Source of the DNA: Clostridiaceae bacterium
GTDB lineage: Bacteria; Bacillota_A; Clostridia; Clostridiales; Clostridiaceae
Direction: 5' to 3'
DNA length: 20,006 nucleotides
Assembly: GCA_029256485.1 (NCBI GenBank)
Contig: JAQSXU010000079.1
Span: 1 to 20,006 of the forward strand
Position 1 is the stretch's first letter, and each line of letters opens with the position of its first letter. Shown one piece after another: positions 15,169-20,006 of the stretch. A model generated the notes under the pieces. The model saw nothing but the letters and a program-made list of their open reading frames with translations. It did not search any database and was not told the DNA's origin. Position numbers and translations under genes: made by a program.

Positions 15169-15635
15169 AAATATTCTTCAATGGTGTTTACAACCAGGTC
15201 ATGGTCTTCTCCCTGATGAAGGCCTGAAACTGTAATACTTCCTATGACTCCGGTATTTTTTATTATTATGGGAAAGGCACCGCCATAGGGAGCATATAAA
15301 GAAGAACTTATTCCGTATTTTTCCTCTATAGTCTTTCCAAGGGATTCTAATCGCTGACCAACATAGTAGGAGCTTTTATTAAATCTCTGCACTACTCTGT
15401 TTTTGCGGATTATCCAGTTTTCATTATCCAGACAGGATCCCTCAAAGGCATAATGGAATAACTGCATTCCATTTTTACTTATATCAATGGTAAGGGGTCT
15501 GCCTATGGCTTTGGCATTATTAATTAAAGCCATGCCTAAATCCAAGGCTGTTTCACAATTAAAATATGTAAATTGCAGCGTCTTTTCCTGGTCCTTTAGT
15601 TTCTCCAGTAATGTTTCATAATCCTTTGCACTCAT
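15153..15635 (-). CDS. UPF0303/HbpS-like (haem-degrading domain) family protein
   Basis: The 160-residue soluble protein matches the UPF0303 family, often annotated as a haem-degrading or GlcG/HbpS-like domain. Visible features are FTYFNCETALDLGMALINNA, GRPLTIDISKNGMQLFHYAF, NKSSYYVGQRLE, then YAPYGGAFPIIIKNTGVIGS and ITVSGLHQGEDHDLVV. There is no signal peptide or membrane helix. The biochemical role of the family is poorly defined, and haem breakdown should not be assumed. Related small proteins often accompany diol/glycerol dehydratase and other radical-enzyme operons, which fits its divergent position 135 nt from the glycyl radical enzyme gene. The ATG has GGAGG 9 nt upstream. It has its own promoter (15700-15728) overlapping the shared AAACAATA element, so it is probably co-regulated. 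Confidence 0.88.
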   Translation of the reverse strand: MSAKDYETLLEKLKDQEKTLQFTYFNCETALDLGMALINNAKAIGRPLTIDISKNGMQLFHYAFEGSCLDNENWIIRKNRVVQRFNKSSYYVGQRLESLGKTIEEKYGISSSLYAPYGGAFPIIIKNTGVIGSITVSGLHQGEDHDLVVNTIEEYLKKVK

Positions 15636-15674
15636 TATTATAAACCTCCAAGCAATTTATAAAAAATATTTATT

Positions 15675-15734
15675 TTGTTATTGTATTATTTACAGTTTTA
15701 TTATACAATAAAGATAAATAATAAACAATAACAA
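15675..15734. promoter_or_regulatory. Inverted TTGTTATTGT arms in the divergent control region
   Basis: TTGTTATTGT (15675-15684) is the exact reverse complement of ACAATAACAA (15725-15734). Allowing a 2-nt gap, similarity continues inward through ATTATTTA. TTATTGTATTA (15679-15689) and TTATACAATAA (15701-15711) make a second, nested dyad. The arrangement suits cooperative or looping binding by a regulator controlling both divergent genes. Confidence 0.5.
15700..15728 (-). promoter_or_regulatory. Promoter of the UPF0303 gene
   Basis: On the minus strand TTGTTT (plus 15723-15728) and TATAAT (plus 15700-15705) are separated by exactly 17 nt. The -35 lies within the AAACAATA repeat, so a protein bound there would block this promoter. 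For the divergent gene a weaker plus-strand candidate is TTGTAT (15681-15686) with TATACA (15702-15707), spacing 15. Confidence 0.55.
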
Positions 15735-15741
15735 ACAATAC
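15723..15741. repeat. AAACAATA direct repeat, copy 2 (GRE operon leader)
   Basis: AAACAATA-AC-AAACAATAC matches the 19-mer at 11099-11117 at 18 of 19 bases. It ends 29 nt before the GRE ATG, nearly the same distance as copy 1 before the probable regulator start, and overlaps the -35 of the divergent UPF0303 promoter. Confidence 0.6.
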
Positions 15742-15770
15742 AAAATAATAATGTAACTGAGGTGTCAGAG

Positions 15771-18065
15771 ATGAATGAAAGAATAAGAAATTTAAAAGAA
15801 CATCAATTTAAGGAAAAACGTGAAATTTCTTTGGAAAGAGCGCTGCTCTATACTAATAGCTATAAGGAAACTGAAGGTGAACCTACAATAATCAGAAGGG
15901 CTTTAGCCACTGCTTATATATTGGATAATGTTGAAATTGGTATAAGACAGGGAGATTTAATTGCAGGGGACAGAACCATTAAACCCAGAAGCGGAATAAT
16001 ATCACCTGAGATGGATCCTTATTGGATATATAATGAATTGGATACTATTCACTGCAGACCTCAGGATCCTTTCTATGTAAGTGAGGAGCAGAAAAAAGTA
16101 TATAGGGAACAGTTATATCCTTACTGGAAAAACAGATCAATGAAGGATTTTATTAATTCAAAAATAGATAAGAAAATTAAAGAAGCATCAGATGAACATG
16201 TTATATCACTTAATCAGACAGATAAGGGTCAGGGACATATCATAATGGACTTCCAGACTGTTCTGAATAAAGGCTTAGGTGAAATTTTAAAAGAAGTGGA
16301 AGAAAGAAACAATGTAAATTCAAATGATTTTTATAAGGCTTCAATAATAGTATTAAAAGCTGCGCAAAGGCACATATTAAGGTACAAGAAATTAGAACAG
16401 CAGCTGGCACAAGGAGAAACTAACCAGGTTAGAAAAGAAGAACTTTTAAAAATGGCTGACATATCAATGAAAGCAGCTTGTAATAAACCGGAGACCTTTT
16501 ATGAAGCCTGTCAGCTTTTATGGTATATCAGCATAATTGCTCAATATGAATCTAATGCAAGCTCCCTATCCTTAGGAAGGCTTGATCAATACCTTTATAA
16601 ATTTTATAAACAGGATTTAGAAAAAGGCGTGCCAAGAGATACATTGAAGGAAATTTTAGAATGCTTCTATATTAAAACCAATGATGTGGTTCTTATAAGA
16701 AGTGCTTCCAGTGCAAAGTATTTTGCTGGATTCCCGTCTGGTTACACCATAGCTTTAGGCGGGCTTACAGAAAACGGACGCAGTGCTGTAAATGAACTTT
16801 CTTATTTATGCCTTGAAAGTTATCATGATATTAAGCTTCCTCAGCCTAATTTAGCTGTGAGAGTTAACGAATTAATTCCAAGATCTTTCTTAAACTTAAC
16901 TGTGGAAACTATAAGGCTTGGAACGGGAATACCTCAAATATTCAATGATGAAGTTATAGTTCCGGGATTCTTAAACAGAGGAGTATCCCTGGAAGATGCC
17001 AGAGATTATGCCATAGTAGGCTGCGTAGAGTTATCTATACCAGGAAAGACATATGGGCTTCATGATATTGCAATGTTTAATTTATTAAAAATAATGGAGA
17101 TAACATTAAAAGAATTAAAAGAAAAAGAAAATGTTACATTTGAAGATATAATGCAGGACATAAAAGGAAAAATTAAAAAATATGTAAAACTTGTGGCAGA
17201 GGGTTCTAATATAGTTGATATTGGACATAGAGAATTTGCTCCTGTGCCATTATTATCTACACTTATTGATAACTGCATAGAAAAGGGCAAAGATATTACT
17301 GAAGGAGGAGCTAAATATAATTTCTCAGGTGTTCAGGGAGTAGGAGAAGCTAATCTGAGCGATTCTCTGTATGCTTTGAAGGAAATAGTATTTAAGGAGA
17401 AAAGGGTAAGCTTTAAAGAACTTGTAGAAGCCTTAGAGCAGGATTTCCAGGGAGAAGAAAATGAAATTCTTAGAGTAAGGCTTATAAATAAATATGATAA
17501 ATACGGTAACGACAATGATGAAGTAGATCATTTAAGCTCTGATTTATTAAGATATTATAATAAAGAACTTGAGAAATATAAAAACCCTAGGGGAGGAAAT
17601 TTTGTTCCTGGAGCATACACAGTATCTGCCCATATTCCACTGGGAGAAGCTGTTGGTGCAACTCCGGACGGCAGAAGAGCAAAAGATCAGCTGGCAGACG
17701 GAGGCTTATCCCCAATGGTAGGAAGAGATAAGCTGGGACCTACTGCAGCACTTAAAAGTGTGAGCAAACTTGATAATTACCTAACCACAAATGGAAGTCT
17801 CCTTAATATAAAGTTCAGTCCAAAGGCTTTAGAGGGTGAAGGAGGAATCAGAAAATTTGCTGATTTTCTTCTGACATTTATGAAGCTTAAGATACAGCAT
17901 ATTCAGTTTAATGTAATATCCAGACAAACACTTATAGATGCACAAAAGCATCCTGAAAATTATAAAGGATTAGTGGTAAGAGTAGCAGGTTACAGTGCTT
18001 TCTTTGTGGAACTTAATAAGGAAATACAGGATGACATTATAGCAAGAACAGAACATTCACTATAG
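15771..18065 (+). CDS. PflD-like glycyl radical enzyme (dehydratase/lyase class, not glycerol dehydratase)
   Basis: The 764-residue enzyme belongs to the GRE dehydratase/lyase branch. The ATG at 15771 has AGGTG 6 nt upstream; a GTG at 15762 lies over that site. The thiyl-radical cysteine and its base are C418 and E420 in YAIVGCVELSIPGKTYGLHD. The radical glycine is G740 in VVRVAGYSAFFVEL. Against Clostridium butyricum glycerol dehydratase (residues recalled, not aligned by program), the Cys, Glu, Asp (D432) and first substrate His (H156, QGHIIMDF) are kept. The second substrate His is replaced by Ser (ESNASSLS, S264), and the residue after C-V-E is Leu, not Pro. This favours a PflD-type substrate. 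E. coli PflD sits in a PTS (frw) cluster, and PflD/YbiW have been reported, as I recall, to open 1,5-anhydrohexitol 6-phosphates to 1-deoxyfructose 6-phosphate. A phosphorylated substrate from the adjacent PTS fits. The activase gene follows by 11 nt. Confidence 0.92.
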   Translation: MNERIRNLKEHQFKEKREISLERALLYTNSYKETEGEPTIIRRALATAYILDNVEIGIRQGDLIAGDRTIKPRSGIISPEMDPYWIYNELDTIHCRPQDPFYVSEEQKKVYREQLYPYWKNRSMKDFINSKIDKKIKEASDEHVISLNQTDKGQGHIIMDFQTVLNKGLGEILKEVEERNNVNSNDFYKASIIVLKAAQRHILRYKKLEQQLAQGETNQVRKEELLKMADISMKAACNKPETFYEACQLLWYISIIAQYESNASSLSLGRLDQYLYKFYKQDLEKGVPRDTLKEILECFYIKTNDVVLIRSASSAKYFAGFPSGYTIALGGLTENGRSAVNELSYLCLESYHDIKLPQPNLAVRVNELIPRSFLNLTVETIRLGTGIPQIFNDEVIVPGFLNRGVSLEDARDYAIVGCVELSIPGKTYGLHDIAMFNLLKIMEITLKELKEKENVTFEDIMQDIKGKIKKYVKLVAEGSNIVDIGHREFAPVPLLSTLIDNCIEKGKDITEGGAKYNFSGVQGVGEANLSDSLYALKEIVFKEKRVSFKELVEALEQDFQGEENEILRVRLINKYDKYGNDNDEVDHLSSDLLRYYNKELEKYKNPRGGNFVPGAYTVSAHIPLGEAVGATPDGRRAKDQLADGGLSPMVGRDKLGPTAALKSVSKLDNYLTTNGSLLNIKFSPKALEGEGGIRKFADFLLTFMKLKIQHIQFNVISRQTLIDAQKHPENYKGLVVRVAGYSAFFVELNKEIQDDIIARTEHSL

Positions 18066-18076
18066 GATGTGATATT

Positions 18077-18904
18077 ATGAAAGGTTTAATATTCAATATA
18101 CAAAGATATTCCATACATGATGGCAGCGGCATAAGAACACTGGTGTTTTTTAAGGGGTGCCCTCTGCACTGTCCCTGGTGCTGTAATCCTGAATCTCAAA
18201 GCTATGACATAGAGCAGGTAAAGATAAAGGAAAGATGCATTAACTGCAAAGTATGCAGCCATAACCCTATAGACTGCCCTGCAGATGCCATAACTGAGTT
18301 TGGAAAGTATATGACAGTACAGGAGATAATTAAAGAAGCAGAAAAGGATATGCCCTTCTACCAAACCTCAGACGGCGGTGTCACATTATCCGGCGGTGAA
18401 GTGCTGTCTCAGGCTCCTTTTGCTATTGAGCTCCTTAAGGAATTAAAAAAACTTGGAATAAATACTGCCATTGAAACTTCAGGACAGGGGACAAAAGAAA
18501 ATCTTCTTGAAATGACTAAATATCTAGATACAATACTGTTTGACCTTAAAATAATGAATAATGAAAAGGCTTTTAATGTACTGGGTGCAGATATGAAGGT
18601 TATTATAGGAAATCTTATGGCTTTAGTGGAAATGAACAACACCCTGGTGATTCCCAGAGTGCCCTTAATACCTACTTTTAATATGGATGAAGAAAACATT
18701 AGTGCAATAACAGGATTTGTAAATGAATTAGGCTTAAAGGAAATACACATTCTGCCTTTTCATCAATATGGAAGTAAAAAATATGAATATGTAAAAAAAG
18801 AATATAGCTTAAAAGAGCTGAATCCACCAACTGACCAGGAGGTAAACAGAATAAAAGATTATATGGAGCAGCAAGGATTAAAAGTGGTTGTTGGTGGTTT
18901 ATAG
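18077..18904 (+). CDS. Glycyl radical enzyme activase (radical SAM)
   Basis: The 275-residue radical SAM enzyme uses S-adenosylmethionine and a 4Fe-4S cluster to place the radical on G740 of the neighbouring GRE. The cluster motif is C28-x3-C32-x2-C35 in FKGCPLHCPWC. The SAM-binding G-G-E motif is at about 105-107 (VTLSGGEVLSQ), and the N-terminus (FNIQRYSIHDGSGIRT) is typical of the family. A ferredoxin-like insert holds one further cluster set, C54-x2-C57-x2-C60-x6-C67-P. Many GRE activases of this class carry two such clusters, so the insert is short. An additional Cys (C36) directly follows C35. The start ATG has AGGATGTGA upstream, 11 nt after the GRE stop, so the two are translated from one message. 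Confidence 0.94.
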   Translation: MKGLIFNIQRYSIHDGSGIRTLVFFKGCPLHCPWCCNPESQSYDIEQVKIKERCINCKVCSHNPIDCPADAITEFGKYMTVQEIIKEAEKDMPFYQTSDGGVTLSGGEVLSQAPFAIELLKELKKLGINTAIETSGQGTKENLLEMTKYLDTILFDLKIMNNEKAFNVLGADMKVIIGNLMALVEMNNTLVIPRVPLIPTFNMDEENISAITGFVNELGLKEIHILPFHQYGSKKYEYVKKEYSLKELNPPTDQEVNRIKDYMEQQGLKVVVGGL

Positions 18905-18937
18905 TATAAAATAGATTAAATATCGGGAGGTAACATT

Positions 18938-19831
18938 ATGAAAAAATTATTATTCACAGGGGGCAAAGGATTTGTCTGTACAAGACTTGCAGAATACTAT
19001 GGTGATAAATATGAAATTATATCAACTGATAAGGATGACCTGGATATTACAGACTATGATAAAGTTTTAGCTGCCTTTCAGCAGTATAAACCTGACTATG
19101 TTCTACATGCAGCAGCAATAGCAGTTACAGATTTTTGTAATCAGCATCCTGAACTGGCACACAAAATCAATGTTGAAGGTGCTGTAAATGTGGCTAAGGC
19201 ATGTAAAAGTGTTGGAGCAAAAATGATTTTTATAAGCTCTGAACAGATTTTCAATGGCAATAGTGAAAGAGGACCTTATGATGAAGAGCACAAGGCTGTG
19301 CCCGATACTGTTTATGGACAAAATAAATTAGAGGCAGAAGGACTTTTAAAGAATATTTTACATGAACTGTGGATAATCAGGTTTACATGGATGTTCGGAC
19401 TTCCTAAAGAAGGTTGTGGAATGGCTTCTAATATAATGTGGGGTACAGTTTCATCCATTCTGAAAAATGAAAAGATCAAAGCACCTGTCAATGAATACAG
19501 AGGCATGACATATATAGTTGAGATGATAGAGAATTTCCATAAAATATTTGATCTGCCTTATGGAACATATAACTTTGGAAGCGGAAATGACCTTTCCAGA
19601 TACCATGTGGTAAAACTGATAATTGAAGAATTAGGCCTTGGACACAAATTACAGGATTTATTAGAGGCTGATACTGAAAAATATAAGGATAATCCTAGAG
19701 ATATAAGATTAGTTACAGACAAAATAACAAAAAACGGAATAGTATTTTCAACAACTGAAGAAGCAATTAAAAGATGCGTAAAAGATGAAATTAAAGGCGA
19801 TATAGGAAAATATAGAGCCAGCATGAAATAA
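18938..19831 (+). CDS. NAD-dependent epimerase/RmlD-like SDR oxidoreductase
   Basis: The 297-residue protein is an extended short-chain dehydrogenase resembling dTDP-4-dehydrorhamnose reductase (RmlD). It has an N-terminal Rossmann strand-turn-helix (KKLLFTGGKGFVCTRLAEYY), DLDITDYDKVLAAF, the A-A-A segment in YVLHAAAIAVTDFCNQHPE, ISSEQIFNGN in place of the usual S-T-D-Y-V-F-D-G, and the catalytic Y126-x3-K130 (YGQNKLEAE). The nucleotide-binding turn is G8-x2-G11-x2-C14: the third glycine is a cysteine. The ATG has GGGAGG 7 nt upstream, 33 nt after the activase stop, so it is the third gene of the GRE operon. No rhamnose or cell-wall sugar genes are nearby. I therefore infer a role in redox conversion of the GRE substrate or product, or a related sugar, but the reaction is unknown. 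Confidence 0.85.
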   Translation: MKKLLFTGGKGFVCTRLAEYYGDKYEIISTDKDDLDITDYDKVLAAFQQYKPDYVLHAAAIAVTDFCNQHPELAHKINVEGAVNVAKACKSVGAKMIFISSEQIFNGNSERGPYDEEHKAVPDTVYGQNKLEAEGLLKNILHELWIIRFTWMFGLPKEGCGMASNIMWGTVSSILKNEKIKAPVNEYRGMTYIVEMIENFHKIFDLPYGTYNFGSGNDLSRYHVVKLIIEELGLGHKLQDLLEADTEKYKDNPRDIRLVTDKITKNGIVFSTTEEAIKRCVKDEIKGDIGKYRASMK

Positions 19832-19882
19832 ATTTGAAAAAGAGAGAAATTTAATAGAGTAAATATAAAATTTATATCCTAG

Positions 19883-19918
19883 CTAGTTATATAGATATAT
19901 TCTTAACTATATAGCTAG
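19883..19918. other. Hairpin downstream of the GRE operon
   Basis: CTAGTTATATAG (19883-19894) and CTATATAGCTAG (19907-19918) pair over 12 positions with one G-U or mismatch around a 12-nt loop, 51 nt after the SDR stop. No T-run follows, so it is only a possible 3' end. No gene is seen from here to the end of the window. Confidence 0.4.
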
Positions 19919-20006
19919 TGCCTTAACTCTTAAGTAGTACAAAAATGAATTTTGGAAAACTATAGTTTGTCAACCAATATATACAGCTAAAATCTATCAC
20001 CTATAA

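Noticed and set aside
15153..15635. Calling the UPF0303 protein a haem oxygenase or haem-degrading enzyme
   Set aside because: The domain name is historical; no haem genes are nearby and the context is a radical-enzyme locus.
15762..15770. GTG start for the glycyl radical enzyme
   Set aside because: The GTG lies over the AGGTG ribosome site that serves the ATG at 15771.
15771..18065. Pyruvate formate-lyase or glycerol dehydratase assignment
   Set aside because: PFL has two adjacent active-site cysteines, whereas this enzyme has G-C-V-E. A glycerol-binding His is replaced by Ser.
18938..19831. Rhamnose biosynthesis gene rmlD
   Set aside because: No rmlA, rmlB, rmlC or glycosyltransferase is present, and the cofactor turn is atypical.
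1..20006. tRNA, rRNA, riboswitch, CRISPR, insertion sequence or prophage
   Set aside because: I saw no cloverleaf, rRNA segment, recognisable riboswitch core, spaced repeat array, transposase or phage gene.

Overview
The window looks like chromosomal DNA of an anaerobic, low-GC Gram-positive bacterium, most likely Clostridium or a close relative. The evidence is very AT-rich DNA, strong AGGAGG-type ribosome sites, a lipoprotein with a Gram-positive-style lipobox, an oxygen-sensitive glycyl radical enzyme (GRE) with its radical-SAM activase, and several PTS proteins. I cannot name the species. I see no tRNA, rRNA, CRISPR array, insertion sequence or phage gene.

Left part (1-9279). The window opens inside an RpiR-type regulator whose start lies outside. 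Next comes a minus-strand pair: an FTR1-family iron permease and a lipoprotein, behind a promoter that carries a near-perfect Fur box. The extracellular part of the permease and the lipoprotein share a repeat seen four times (W-x2-[FI]-E-x10-Y-x3-E), so they probably form one iron-uptake device. A methyl-accepting chemotaxis receptor follows and is split by a frameshift at a short TG repeat. After it come a soluble four-PAS histidine kinase with no response regulator beside it and an MFS exporter.

Middle (9280-11132). A membrane NapH-like 4Fe-4S protein and a PadR regulator form an operon. Its promoter -10 sits inside a set of repeated ATATATCTT half-sites, which suggests autoregulation. A broken DeoR regulator lies antisense and divergent to the next locus.

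Right part (11133-19831) is the most interesting region. One operon encodes a PRD/EIIB/EIIA-type PTS regulator and separate fructose-family EIIA, EIIC and EIIB proteins. It ends at a bidirectional terminator. Beyond it, a UPF0303/HbpS-like gene (minus) is divergent from an operon of a PflD-like GRE, its activase and an RmlD-like SDR oxidoreductase. A 19-nt element, AAACAATA-N2-AAACAATAC, occurs in both control regions, about 30 nt before the gene start in each, tying the two operons into one probable regulon. The simplest model is that the PTS imports and phosphorylates a sugar or polyol and the GRE performs a radical elimination on the phosphorylated product. The SDR and the UPF0303 protein would have supporting roles that the sequence does not reveal. 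The active site differs from glycerol dehydratase, so glycerol is an unlikely substrate. No aldolase is present in the window to finish such a pathway.
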